Source: SAR86 cluster bacterium AG-313-N18 | GTDB lineage: Bacteria > Pseudomonadota > Gammaproteobacteria > Magnimaribacterales > D2472 | DNA: 37,989 nt | Assembly (NCBI GenBank): GCA_003283765.1 | Contig: QBVY01000009.1 | Location: 1 to 37,989, forward strand | Direction: 5' to 3' | Part shown: positions 18,289 through 26,280 of the stretch, piece by piece | Position numbering within the stretch: position 1 is the stretch's first letter | Layout of the letters: every line of letters starts with the position of its first letter | The notes under the pieces: generated by a model | The model's input: the letters and a program-made list of their open reading frames with translations, nothing else | What the model was told of the DNA's origin: nothing | Database searches by the model: none | Translations under genes and position numbers: made by a program

Positions 18289-19633
18289 ATTTTAAGACAT
18301 CCATCCATTTATTAGATCTAAATCTTGCAACATAAAGAAACCCTTTTACAACATAATCTGCAACAAGCGTTGAGAATATAATTTCAATCCGCGCATCAAG
18401 TAAAAAGAAGATTATTGCAAGAAACACTCTTATAAATAACAAACAAGTGAGAGTAATAGCGAGTGGAGTTTTTGTATCGCCAGCACCTCTCAAGGCTCCA
18501 CCAAGAGAAAATTCAATAGCCATAAGAGGCTGCATTGATCCAAGCAACCAAATGAAAATCACAGTTAAGCGAACCACTTCATCGTTATCAATCATGAATC
18601 TTGCTAAGGGTTCTGCGAATATTGTAATTACCACCCCAAAGAATGTCATAGATATAATTGATAAACGCATGGCCCCCCATCCAGCACGCTTAGCTTGATC
18701 TTGACTTCCAGCACCTAAATGCTGCCCAACAAGAGTCGCACCTGCGATCGAAAAACCAAATCCAATAACAAAGGAAAAAGATAATATTTGGACTCCAATA
18801 CCATATGCTGCATATGCTTCAGTTCCATAATAAGCAACTAAAATAAGAAATGCTGTTATTCCAATCTGAAAAATGACTTGCTCCAAAGCTGCAGGCAGTC
18901 CAACCTGGAAAATTGCTTTGACTCTAGATGTGTCAAGATTGAATATAGAAAAGTATCGAACAGGGAGCTGATTTGATAACCAAAATACTATCAATAATGC
19001 TGCTCCAATGACAAAAGATACTCCATTGCCAAAGGCTGCTCCGATAACTCCATAATTTGGAAATCCAAGCCAGCCATTTACAAAAACGAGCATAAAAAAT
19101 ATTGCAAACATATTCATTATCAGCCCTATAAATAATGGTGTTTTTACATCTCCAACTGCTCTTAGGGCAGTTATTAGACCCATGCCGCAGCCGAATGCAA
19201 CATAGAATGGAGATATTGCTTGAAGATATTTGGTGGATAATATGAGCGCTTGATCTTTAAGACCAAAAAATCTTACTAAAGGTTCTGCAAATTGCCAGAC
19301 ACATATTGCAGTAATTAATGATAAAAAGATTACAAGCTGAACTGTTCTTGTAAAAAATACACCAGCTTCTAGTTGATTATTGGCGCCCCAATTTCTTGCA
19401 ATAAGCGCTGTTGATCCAGCCAATACACCCGTGAGTACTGCCTGCAAAATAAAAGTTACCCTTTGACCAGTGACTGCTGCAGCAATAGCATCTGGTCCAA
19501 GATTGCCTACAACTTTGATTGCAACAATTGAGCTAGTTGCATAAAAAAGATTAGTTATAATTGAGGGCCATGCTAGGGTCCAAACACCCATTGAACCTCT
19601 TGGAATTTTGGCTCCCCCATCTAGGACTTCCAA
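18272..19633 (-). CDS. MATE family efflux transporter
   Basis: A 453-residue, twelve-helix membrane protein of the multidrug and toxic compound extrusion (MATE) family, driven by sodium or protons. Recognisable family parts are LAWPSIITNLFYATSSIVAIKVVG in the first helix and loop region, VLAGSTALIARNWGANN after helix 2 and its repeat in the second half, AGATLVGQHLGAGSQDQAKRA. It starts three bases after an 81-residue membrane protein, which overlaps a TetR regulator gene. This order suggests the TetR protein controls the exporter. The substrate is unknown. Confidence 0.9.
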   Translation of the reverse strand: MEVLDGGAKIPRGSMGVWTLAWPSIITNLFYATSSIVAIKVVGNLGPDAIAAAVTGQRVTFILQAVLTGVLAGSTALIARNWGANNQLEAGVFFTRTVQLVIFLSLITAICVWQFAEPLVRFFGLKDQALILSTKYLQAISPFYVAFGCGMGLITALRAVGDVKTPLFIGLIMNMFAIFFMLVFVNGWLGFPNYGVIGAAFGNGVSFVIGAALLIVFWLSNQLPVRYFSIFNLDTSRVKAIFQVGLPAALEQVIFQIGITAFLILVAYYGTEAYAAYGIGVQILSFSFVIGFGFSIAGATLVGQHLGAGSQDQAKRAGWGAMRLSIISMTFFGVVITIFAEPLARFMIDNDEVVRLTVIFIWLLGSMQPLMAIEFSLGGALRGAGDTKTPLAITLTCLLFIRVFLAIIFFLLDARIEIIFSTLVADYVVKGFLYVARFRSNKWMDVLKSKEGD

Positions 19634-19636
19634 AAA

Positions 19637-19882
19637 TTATGACTCCTTAATTGAGCTTAGATAGATAACGCCGAATATCAACGTCATTGAAAATGCGATC
19701 AGAGGTGAATCCTTAGACTTAAGTATTTTATTCCTGTAGATAATACATTCGATCAGATGAGCAAACAGCAAAAGATAAAAAATCCCAAACGCTACGTAAA
19801 AAATCCATCCATTAAATGGTTCAATCAAATTTACAATGCCAAAGGCCCATAAGATTAAAGTAATTATATGTGGAGCTTTCAT
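19637..19882 (-). CDS. Small three-helix membrane protein, DUF1145-like
   Basis: An 81-residue protein with three hydrophobic segments (about 5-24, 27-47 and 60-77). The pattern of a Trp and Asn-Leu-Ile-Glu-Pro-Phe after the first helix and LLLFAHLIECII in the second resembles the DUF1145/YhhL group of small membrane proteins, but the match is judged by eye and is not certain. The ATG overlaps the stop of the TetR gene by four bases and it ends three bases before the MATE gene, so it is translated with both. A role alongside the exporter is possible but not shown. Confidence 0.7.
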   Translation of the reverse strand: MKAPHIITLILWAFGIVNLIEPFNGWIFYVAFGIFYLLLFAHLIECIIYRNKILKSKDSPLIAFSMTLIFGVIYLSSIKES

Positions 19883-20481
19883 TTTAACCTCTTGAAGTTT
19901 GTTGAATACATTCTGTCAATCATATTTTCAATAAATGGCTGAATTTTTGCATATGACTCATTATCCTTAATTGCATACCACTGATGCAAATAGAATAAGG
20001 ATCCAAAAAGAAAATTACGATACTCATCAGCATTTCCGTAAATCATTGAGCCATCTGTTTGGCCTTTTTTGAACCAGCTTGTCCAAATTTTATATTGATT
20101 CGCTTCATTAGACTTAATGACATCATATTTAGCAAATTCAGATAGTGACTTTGGCAGCTGCATCAAAAGAGTAAGACCATTTATAGCCATTGCTTTATTA
20201 GTATAAGTCTTAATTTTTTCTAGATGCGTTACATCCATTCTGTTAATGGATTCAATCAATTTATCAAGCTTTGATTGAATTGAAATAACAACTTCTATAA
20301 ATAAGTCGCCCTTACTAGAAAAATAATAGTAAATGGATTTATCAGTTAAATCTAAAGATTTTGTAATTTGCTCTAGTTTAGTATTGTGATATCCATGAAG
20401 TGAAAATATTGAAACAGCGGAATCTAAGATCAGATCTTTTTGCTTAATTCGCTTAGGAGTATTTTTGAGATTTAAATCCAT
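19879..20481 (-). CDS. TetR family transcriptional regulator
   Basis: A 200-residue regulator. Residues 14-60 form the TetR DNA-binding domain: KDLILDSAVSIFSLHGYHNT, then LEQITKSLDLTDKSIYYYFSSKGDLF, a textbook helix-turn-helix of the AcrR/FadR type. The C-terminal ligand-binding part is not recognisable. It overlaps the small membrane gene and lies just upstream of the MATE exporter, its most likely target. It begins 30 bases after the GPH transporter gene, so the latter and the hydrolases upstream may also be under its control. No clear operator palindrome is seen in the short gap. Confidence 0.9.
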   Translation of the reverse strand: MDLNLKNTPKRIKQKDLILDSAVSIFSLHGYHNTKLEQITKSLDLTDKSIYYYFSSKGDLFIEVVISIQSKLDKLIESINRMDVTHLEKIKTYTNKAMAINGLTLLMQLPKSLSEFAKYDVIKSNEANQYKIWTSWFKKGQTDGSMIYGNADEYRNFLFGSLFYLHQWYAIKDNESYAKIQPFIENMIDRMYSTNFKRLK

Positions 20482-20511
20482 GAATATTAAGTATAAAACT
20501 TTGCTATTAAA

Positions 20512-21915
20512 TCACCTAGCATCTAACTGAGATAAAATAGCATTATGTTTTTGACGATCGATGTTATAAAAAGAAAATATTCCAAACGGGACAATCATTA
20601 GCATTGCTACAAAAGGACCTTGAACCATTGCTAAACTAAAAATTTGATCAGCATTGGGTAAAGCCTCAGACCCTCTAGGGAAACCAATGAACTCTAACGC
20701 CAAGCCAGCTACTAAAATCCCCAATCCAGTATTTAGCTTTCCAATCAATGAACTGGACGCAAACATCAAACCTTGTTGACCAATTTTACTTTCAAGCTCA
20801 ACTTCATCACTTATATCTCCAAGCATAGATTCTCGAACTATAGCGCTTGAGGATAAGCAGGTATTGCCTATATAAATAAATGGGGCTAAAGCAAAAAATA
20901 AGTTCCAAGAACCTGAATTTGGAAGAATATCATTTAAATACAGAATTATTGGTATAGGTGGGATCAACGCCGCAAAGGCTATAGAAAATAATAAAATAGA
21001 TCTTTTTTCAATATATAAAACCAATCTTGGTATCAGTATAAATGCTGTGAATGTTGACATGGCATAAATACCCAGAAATGAGGCAATCATTATAGATTTA
21101 AACTCCCAGAAATAAGTATTCATATATATTTGCAATGAGCTGTTTAAACCCCAGCTAACAGCTATAAATAAATATCCAAAGAAAAAAATTAGGAATGACT
21201 TATTTTTTAAAGCTATAAAAATTTGAGAAAAGATTAATTTTAAATTAAAAGCAGTGTGATTATTTGATGAAGTATTTCTATACTGAAGTGTTCCAAAATA
21301 GGTAATAAGCACAGAAATGCACATCAAAGTTGCACCTGTCATGCCATAGTATATCCATGGCTCAGGATTTTGAGTGCCAGGGATATATTCAGGAGTATCT
21401 TTAAAAAAGACAGTGTAGGCTAAGAAAGCATTAAATAGCCCTCCTGCCCATCCAAACATTTCACGAGCAGCAAATATTGAGGTTCTCTCAGTATAGGAAC
21501 GCGACATTTCGCTGCCTAATGATCGATGGGGCACGTCGAAGATGGTCATTCCCAATCTAGTAAGTATAGTAAAAGTAAGCATCCAGAAAAATAATTGTTG
21601 TTGTGTTAAATCCCAAGATACTTGAATGGAAAAAAGCATAAAGTAAGACAGTCCCATAGGAATTATTCCCAGAAGAAAATAAGGATGTCTTCTGCCTAAA
21701 CGATGGTTAGTTCTATCTGAGATTACTCCCATAATAGGATCAGTGAAGGCATCGACCATTAATGCAATAAATATTGCAAGACTGGCGAGGCCAGGAGTTA
21801 AACCAATAACATTAGAATAGAAAAATAAAAGAAAAAAAGTAAAAGCATCACCCTTTACACCATTGGCAACAGCTCCTGAAGCATAAAAAAATTTTTCTCT
21901 AGACTGAATGCTCAT
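20512..21915 (-). CDS. MFS transporter, GPH (glycoside-pentoside-hexuronide:cation) family
   Basis: A 467-residue membrane protein of the MelB-type GPH family, sodium- or proton-coupled symporters for sugars and related solutes. The N-terminal SREKFFYASGAVANGVKGDAF is replaced in most sugar members by the same G-Y-G-x-G-D pattern, and LMVDAFTDPIMGVISDRT followed by RLGRRHPYFLLG is the family signature carrying the cation-binding aspartates. Twelve helices fit. It is placed between lipase/esterase-like hydrolases and the TetR gene, so it may import a product released by those enzymes. Many marine relatives are annotated only as MFS, and the substrate is not known. Confidence 0.85.
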   Translation of the reverse strand: MSIQSREKFFYASGAVANGVKGDAFTFFLLFFYSNVIGLTPGLASLAIFIALMVDAFTDPIMGVISDRTNHRLGRRHPYFLLGIIPMGLSYFMLFSIQVSWDLTQQQLFFWMLTFTILTRLGMTIFDVPHRSLGSEMSRSYTERTSIFAAREMFGWAGGLFNAFLAYTVFFKDTPEYIPGTQNPEPWIYYGMTGATLMCISVLITYFGTLQYRNTSSNNHTAFNLKLIFSQIFIALKNKSFLIFFFGYLFIAVSWGLNSSLQIYMNTYFWEFKSIMIASFLGIYAMSTFTAFILIPRLVLYIEKRSILLFSIAFAALIPPIPIILYLNDILPNSGSWNLFFALAPFIYIGNTCLSSSAIVRESMLGDISDEVELESKIGQQGLMFASSSLIGKLNTGLGILVAGLALEFIGFPRGSEALPNADQIFSLAMVQGPFVAMLMIVPFGIFSFYNIDRQKHNAILSQLDAR

Positions 21916-21963
21916 ATCTCAGTGTTGTAAATATATATATAAATCATTGAATATAAATAAAAA

Positions 21964-22908
21964 TTACTTATTCAAAAAATCAATCAAGGCAATTTTAAAC
22001 TTATCATATGACTCTTCATCCAACATATGACCCATACCCTCTATTATCCTAAGTTCGCTTGATTGAATTAATTTTTCCGCAGAATAAGCATTTTTCACTT
22101 TTATCAAAGGATCAACGTCACCATGAATTATTAATGTTGGAGTATTTATTGATCTAAGAAGTTCTTTCCTGTTTTGAGATCCTATTATTGCAGCCATTTG
22201 CCTAAGAAAGCCTCCATCATCCCCGCCTCTTTCTATATAAGCCCGCATATTATTTCTAAATTGTGGTGTCTCATAACTCTTACCAGGAGTACCGATGAGC
22301 TCAAATAGCTTAATAGACTGATCAATTCTACCCTCAATATCATCTTTAGCTGCAGATCTTTTGAGTAACTGTTGAGTAACCTTGAACTTTGGACCATTAA
22401 ATGGATTTGGTGTTGAAGCCGTTGAGGAAATCATTGTAAATGACTTAGCTCTTAGAGGATGCTGAGCAACTAATACCTGAGAGATCATTCCTCCCATCGA
22501 CATGCCCAAGATATGAGCGGAATCTATTTCCAAATGATCCAGAACAGCTATTCCATCTGATGCCATATCTTCTATGGTGTACTCAGAATTAATTGGAATA
22601 AAAAGAAAATACTTTATGTAGTTTAATGTTTGAGATGGTTCTGATGAAAATCTAGTGGATAATCCGACATCACGATTGTCAAAAACTATAGGTCTAAAAT
22701 TATTTTCTTGTAAATCCTTAATTAAAAACTCTGGCCACAGAGTTAATTGAGCTCCAAGACCAGTTACTAAAAGAATTGGAGTAGCATTTATTGGACCATA
22801 ATCTCTGTAGGCAATGTTGATTAACTTATTTTTAGCAAAGCCCTCTTCAAAAGAAGATACATGAATACAAAATAGTAAAAGTGAAGAAAATAGTTTTCTA
22901 TACAGCAT
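21964..22908 (-). CDS. Exported alpha/beta hydrolase
   Basis: A 314-residue alpha/beta hydrolase with a probable signal peptide (hydrophobic residues 7-19, before FEEGFAKN). The nucleophile elbow is GMSMGG with Ser137; the acid is probably Asp264 or Asp266 in HGDVDPL, and the base is His294 in GMGHML. The oxyanion region is LLVTGLGAQLTLW. This arrangement fits esterases, lipases and lactonases of the fold; the substrate cannot be told. The start overlaps the end of the DUF3089 hydrolase gene by 11 bases, so the two hydrolases are made together. Confidence 0.85.
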   Translation of the reverse strand: MLYRKLFSSLLLFCIHVSSFEEGFAKNKLINIAYRDYGPINATPILLVTGLGAQLTLWPEFLIKDLQENNFRPIVFDNRDVGLSTRFSSEPSQTLNYIKYFLFIPINSEYTIEDMASDGIAVLDHLEIDSAHILGMSMGGMISQVLVAQHPLRAKSFTMISSTASTPNPFNGPKFKVTQQLLKRSAAKDDIEGRIDQSIKLFELIGTPGKSYETPQFRNNMRAYIERGGDDGGFLRQMAAIIGSQNRKELLRSINTPTLIIHGDVDPLIKVKNAYSAEKLIQSSELRIIEGMGHMLDEESYDKFKIALIDFLNK

Positions 22909-24004
22909 GAGCTTTTGATCTTAACTTAACGTTCTCTCTAAGGGCTCCCCAAAAAAGAGACATGTCAAAATTATGCAGGTCACCATCATTAGCAAATCTT
23001 TCAATTTTTTGAATTAATGGGCCTCTGGTTTCAACCATAGAATTTTCAGAAACTCTGGCCTCAAAAGTTAAGTTAGATATAGCTTCGATAGAAAGTTTAG
23101 AGTAAGTATTCTTAGTGGCGTAATAATCTGCAAGCGATAGCTTGTCAGATTTTAGTCTAATGGGGATATTTCTAGGATCAAGAATCCAATCATGATTGGC
23201 ATTCCAAGAAAATGGATTTTGGCAGACCAAATCCTGCTCCATTTGTTCAAGCGTCCACCCATCTGGAGTCCAAAATAAAGATTTTGCTCTATTTCGTCTG
23301 AATCCCTCAATGCCCGTACACCATGAAATAATTGCCTTTAGATCATCCCTAGAGTTAGAAATTGAAAGATCGGGGTAAAGCAGATCAAAGTATTTTGTAG
23401 GTAAAATGTATCCAATTAAATATGCTGCTATAAAATGCTTTTTAGCATCGGAGTTTGATACATATTGGTTTACTAGTCTTTGTCCATGCAAGGCTCCTTG
23501 ACTATGTCCTGCTATAAAAAATGGCTTACCATTGTTGTGCCTTTCCATAAATACTTCAAAGGCATTCGATATATCTGAGTAAGCCAGATCCAAGGCATTG
23601 CATCCATTATTAGATTTAGTATCAAAAAAAGAATAGTAAGTTGCTTGGCGATAATACGGAGCATAGACATTACAGGTCTCAGAAAAAGCAGATGCTTGAG
23701 TTGCTAAGTGACTGCCAGTTCTTTCATAAGCAGCAGAGGTCTCATCAATAGATCCATTCCATTGTTTTTCAAAATACCCTGTTGGATGAATAAAAAAAAC
23801 ATCAACTTCTTTCTTATCAACTGCTGGAGACTTATCAGGAGATAGGTTTTGAAAACCGTCTTTACCAGGTAATGCTGCCCAGCTTTTAACCTCTAAATAA
23901 TTTGGTTCTATTGGATGATTTTCAATATTGAAGTTTTTTTTAGGTTTTAAACTCTTAATAAATTCTAAGTTATTGTTCCACGGACTGAGTTTTTTTTTAG
24001 TCAT
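22898..24004 (-). CDS. DUF3089 family alpha/beta hydrolase
   Basis: A 368-residue protein of the DUF3089 family, an alpha/beta-hydrolase group of likely lipases or esterases. Conserved parts are VDVFFIHPTGYF (68-78), NVYAPYYRQATYYSFF (112-127), AYSDISNAFEVFM and the nucleophile elbow AGHSQG with Ser168. The frame extends upstream to an ATG at 24103, but that would overlap the thioesterase gene by 95 bases and add unrelated residues, so the ATG at 24004, four bases after the thioesterase stop, is used. No convincing signal peptide is seen from this start. Cotranscription with the next hydrolase is likely. Confidence 0.85.
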   Translation of the reverse strand: MTKKKLSPWNNNLEFIKSLKPKKNFNIENHPIEPNYLEVKSWAALPGKDGFQNLSPDKSPAVDKKEVDVFFIHPTGYFEKQWNGSIDETSAAYERTGSHLATQASAFSETCNVYAPYYRQATYYSFFDTKSNNGCNALDLAYSDISNAFEVFMERHNNGKPFFIAGHSQGALHGQRLVNQYVSNSDAKKHFIAAYLIGYILPTKYFDLLYPDLSISNSRDDLKAIISWCTGIEGFRRNRAKSLFWTPDGWTLEQMEQDLVCQNPFSWNANHDWILDPRNIPIRLKSDKLSLADYYATKNTYSKLSIEAISNLTFEARVSENSMVETRGPLIQKIERFANDGDLHNFDMSLFWGALRENVKLRSKAHAV

Positions 24005-24008
24005 GAGG

Positions 24009-24413
24009 TTATAGTTTAAGGAATTTATTAGTTGCTGAAGCTGTTGCAACCAGCTGATCACCCTGATGCAATTCAGCAGATGTAAATGAGATACTTTTAC
24101 CAATCTTATTGATGGTCGCTGATGAGGTAAATTTGCCAGGTATCCCTGGAGCTAAAAAATTAACATTAATATTTAAAGTCAATGGGTTATATTCACCATT
24201 AGTTTTAAAGATCAACAGATGTGCCATAGAAGTATCAAGCATGGCTGTTATAAAACCACCTTGGACATAGGCTCCATTTGAATGAGTGAGCTCTTCTCCA
24301 ATATCAAAGTGCATGGTGATTGTTTCTTTTTTTTCATCAAAATCAACATCATTAGCACCAAGAATAGAAAGGAATTTTGGCGGCTGGCTTAAGTCTATTT
24401 TTGAGGATGTCAT
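24009..24413 (-). CDS. PaaI-like hotdog-fold thioesterase
   Basis: A 134-residue single hotdog domain that probably hydrolyses an acyl-CoA or aryl-CoA thioester. The segment GAYVQGGFITAMLDTSMAHLL has the family's H/Y-x-x-x-x-G-G and the catalytic Asp of the central helix. The strand LTLNINVNFLAPG follows as usual. The open frame runs upstream to 24566, but this would overlap the divergent serine-hydrolase gene by over 100 bases; the ATG at 24413 (MTSSKIDLSQPP) gives the normal family length of about 130-140. It is the first gene of the minus-strand run leading to the hydrolases. Confidence 0.85.
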   Translation of the reverse strand: MTSSKIDLSQPPKFLSILGANDVDFDEKKETITMHFDIGEELTHSNGAYVQGGFITAMLDTSMAHLLIFKTNGEYNPLTLNINVNFLAPGIPGKFTSSATINKIGKSISFTSAELHQGDQLVATASATNKFLKL

Positions 24414-24462
24414 AGGATGTTTAGTGTAATAGAATAGTTGTAATAAATTATAGGGGAAATCC

Positions 24463-25785
24463 ATGAGAATCTTTATATCAATACTAGTATTTTTTTTTAT
24501 TTCTGGGCAAATACATGCGACCTCACTTGATACAAATGATAAAAATAAAATAACAAAACATTTCAATGCTTATATTGATAATGGAAGCCTCCCAAACATA
24601 TCAATTTTGATTAAAAAGGATAATAAAGAAATTTATCGTCATTCTCATGGGTTTGCAGATATAGAGAGTGAAATTAGTGTTAGCGACAAAACAATTTATA
24701 GAATTTACTCAATGACAAAACCAGTAACTGGAGTTGCTATTATGCAATTAGTGGAGAATGGACAGCTAAGACTTAATGACAAAGTTTCAAAGTACATTCC
24801 TGCATTTAAAAACACCAAAGTAATCAACCTTGAGTTTCAAGATTACGTGGTAAAACCAAAAAGAGAGATTACCATTAGAGACCTTTTAACTCACACCAGT
24901 GGTTTGACTTATAGCTGGGCGGGAGAAGGTCCCGTTAATCAAATTTATAGAAAATATAATATTCGACCTTATTACTTTGGAGCCCTGGATGCAGAATTAA
25001 ATAAATTTCCGGGTAATACCTGTCAATTTGCGGCAGCAGCTGCTAACGCCCCTCTCCTTCATAATCCAGGTGAAAAATGGTCATATGGAATAAATATGGA
25101 TGTTTTAGGCTGCGTGGTAGAAGTTATTTCAAAAATGACATTTGCTGAGTATTTACAAAAAAATATCTTTGATCCATTGAACCTTAAAAGCATAGGTTTT
25201 TCTGTAAATCCTAGTGATAGCGCTCACTTTACAACACTCTATACCTCAGGAGCATTTTCTAGAGATGGTGAAGTTGTTGCACCATCAGGGCTCAATCAGG
25301 CTGAACTTATGTTTTCTAAGGAACTGAGATCAATTGATTCGTTCGATAAATCTCCTTACCTAACAAATTCATCTAAATTATATGATGGTGGATCAGGCCT
25401 TGTGTCAAATATTGATGACTATAGTAAATTTGCAGAGATGCTTTTGAATGGAGGTGTCTTAAATGGTGTGAGGATTCTTAGTAAAGCCTCTGTAGAATTA
25501 ATGGCAAAGAACCATCTATCAGATGCGATTCTATCTGATGGAGCTGCATTTGGATTAAAAGGCGTTGGCATGGGATTAACAGTAGGTACTATTATGGATC
25601 CTGGTTTAGCTGGTACTTATTCTGTAAAGGGAGAATTTTTTTGGGGAGGAGCTGCAAGTACAATTTTTTGGGTTGATAGAAAAAATAACGTTACTGCCAC
25701 TATGATGACCCAATACATGCCTTCAGATAAATATCCATTGCGAGAAGAGTTAAAGACTTTGTTATATTCTGGTTTGAGTAACTAA
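24463..25785 (+). CDS. Serine hydrolase, beta-lactamase/class C-like esterase family
   Basis: A 440-residue exported protein with a signal peptide (MRIFISILVFFFISGQIHA, cut before about residue 20). The catalytic S-x-x-K is Ser83-Met-Thr-Lys86, and the second-motif tyrosine is probably Tyr208 in KWSYGINMDVLG. These features, along with RDLLTHTSGL, are typical of the beta-lactamase family of esterases and peptidases (EstB-like), not proven antibiotic hydrolysis. A good Shine-Dalgarno sequence, AGGGGAA, lies about six bases before the ATG. It diverges from the thioesterase gene with a 49-base gap and stops three bases before the 3' end of tRNA-Ser on the other strand. Confidence 0.9.
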   Translation: MRIFISILVFFFISGQIHATSLDTNDKNKITKHFNAYIDNGSLPNISILIKKDNKEIYRHSHGFADIESEISVSDKTIYRIYSMTKPVTGVAIMQLVENGQLRLNDKVSKYIPAFKNTKVINLEFQDYVVKPKREITIRDLLTHTSGLTYSWAGEGPVNQIYRKYNIRPYYFGALDAELNKFPGNTCQFAAAAANAPLLHNPGEKWSYGINMDVLGCVVEVISKMTFAEYLQKNIFDPLNLKSIGFSVNPSDSAHFTTLYTSGAFSRDGEVVAPSGLNQAELMFSKELRSIDSFDKSPYLTNSSKLYDGGSGLVSNIDDYSKFAEMLLNGGVLNGVRILSKASVELMAKNHLSDAILSDGAAFGLKGVGMGLTVGTIMDPGLAGTYSVKGEFFWGGAASTIFWVDRKNNVTATMMTQYMPSDKYPLREELKTLLYSGLSN

Positions 25786-25788
25786 AAC

Positions 25789-25878
25789 TGGCGGAGAGAC
25801 AGGGATTCGAACCCTGGAAACCCGCGAAGGTTTGCTGGTTTTCAAGACCAGTGCATTCAACCGCTCTGCCATCTCTCC
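25789..25878 (-). tRNA. tRNA-Ser (anticodon UGA)
   Basis: A complete 90-nt serine tRNA read on the minus strand. The acceptor stem is GGAGAGA paired with TCTCTCC, followed by discriminator G and an encoded CCA. The anticodon loop CTTGAAA within arms CTGGT/ACCAG gives UGA, and there is a long variable arm with AACCTTCGCGGGTTT, as expected for serine. The T arm contains GGTTCGAATCC. The gene sits between the convergent serine-hydrolase gene and the divergent riboswitch region; its 3' end is only three bases from the serine-hydrolase stop, so no separate terminator is seen. Confidence 0.98.
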
Positions 25879-25944
25879 GTTCCTTAAGGTAAGGCATTTT
25901 AAAGACTTTTAGAAATAAGTAAACGATACTGGATTAGCTCTAGA

Positions 25945-25973
25945 TTGACATAAATGATTGATATTTGTTTAAT
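25945..25973 (+). promoter_or_regulatory. Probable sigma-70 promoter before the glutamine riboswitch
   Basis: TTGACA (25945-25950) is a perfect -35 hexamer and TTTAAT (25968-25973) a fair -10 hexamer, separated by 17 bases. Transcription would begin near 25980, exactly at the 5' side of the riboswitch stem P1. The position match with the RNA start makes this the most convincing promoter in the window. It is read from sequence only. Confidence 0.7.
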
Positions 25974-25980
25974 AACAATA

Positions 25981-26031
25981 TCGTTCATCCTATTCTTGGG
26001 ACGGAAGTAAGTAATAATACTGAAGGAACGC
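25981..26031 (+). promoter_or_regulatory. Glutamine riboswitch (glnA RNA / glutamine-I type)
   Basis: The RNA matches the glnA-type glutamine aptamer as I recall its consensus: CGTTCATCC, then GGGACGGAAGTA, then TGAAGGAACGC. Stem P1 pairs CGTTC (25982-25986) with GAACG (26026-26030). P2 pairs TCCT (25988-25991) with GGGA (25998-26001), with one G-U pair and a six-base loop. The bulged E-loop segment CGGAAGTA follows (26002-26009). P3 pairs AGT (26010-26012) with ACT (26019-26021); its bases differ from the common GG/CC, as expected for a stem kept by covariation. Glutamine binding would report nitrogen sufficiency. The element sits between a good promoter and a small ORF. It is best known from cyanobacteria and marine metagenomes, so its presence here is unusual. 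Confidence 0.88.
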
Positions 26032-26057
26032 ATCTTATTGCCAACCGGCAGGAGATG
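26031..26057 (+). promoter_or_regulatory. Hairpin covering the Shine-Dalgarno sequence (likely riboswitch expression platform)
   Basis: Immediately after the 3' strand of riboswitch stem P1, CATCT (26031-26035) can pair with AGATG (26053-26057), and TGCC (26039-26042) with GGCA (26047-26050), around an AACC loop. The ribosome binding site AGGAG (26050-26054), seven bases before the ATG at 26062, lies in the 3' side of this hairpin. Translational control by hiding the ribosome binding site is therefore likely. Whether glutamine opens or closes it cannot be decided from sequence. Confidence 0.6.
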
Positions 26058-26061
26058 AGAA

Positions 26062-26277
26062 ATGACTAAATGGGAATATAAAATAGTTGATCACAGCAAT
26101 TCAACTGCAATGGGATACTCTAACGAGGAAACAGAAGCATTTAAAATTGAATACAAAGATGCCATCCATTGGAAATATGAAATGTCTATGATTGAATTAA
26201 ACAAACTTGGTCAGGAAGGCTGGGAATTAGTCACTCAAGATGGGGCGAGTCAAATTTACTTAAGACGCCCAATATAA
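26062..26277 (+). CDS. Small DUF4177-like protein under riboswitch control
   Basis: A 71-residue soluble protein. It starts TKWEYKIVD and ends with ELNKLGQEGWELVTQ followed by YLRRP, the layout of DUF4177 proteins (a small alpha/beta domain of unknown function, K-W-E-Y-K-V at the start and L-G-x-E-G-W-E-L-V near the end). A middle insertion of about 25 residues, rich in Asn, Glu and Lys, separates the two parts. It is the first gene after the glutamine riboswitch and starts with a strong AGGAG ribosome binding site held in a hairpin. Marine glutamine riboswitches are often followed by short ORFs, and in Synechocystis a glutamine riboswitch controls a small glutamine synthetase inhibitor. A similar regulatory role here is speculation. 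The next gene starts four bases after its stop. Confidence 0.75.
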   Translation: MTKWEYKIVDHSNSTAMGYSNEETEAFKIEYKDAIHWKYEMSMIELNKLGQEGWELVTQDGASQIYLRRPI

Positions 26278-26280
26278 AGA

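Noticed and set aside
24414-24566. Longer N-terminus of the thioesterase with a hydrophobic start
   Set aside because: It overlaps the divergent serine-hydrolase gene and exceeds the usual length of the family; ATG 24413 fits.
25700-25897. Open frame of 65 residues on the minus strand across tRNA-Ser
   Set aside because: Its sequence is a translation of the tRNA and the end of the serine-hydrolase gene; the tRNA is complete with CCA, so no protein gene is supported.
25998-26053. Four GGA motifs in the leader, considered as CsrA/RsmA binding sites
   Set aside because: Three of them belong to the conserved core of the glutamine riboswitch, and the fourth is the ribosome binding site; the riboswitch explains them better.
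25879-26061. Guanidine, glycine, fluoride or cobalamin riboswitch as alternatives for the leader
   Set aside because: None of their core sequences fit, whereas the glutamine aptamer core and stems match closely.
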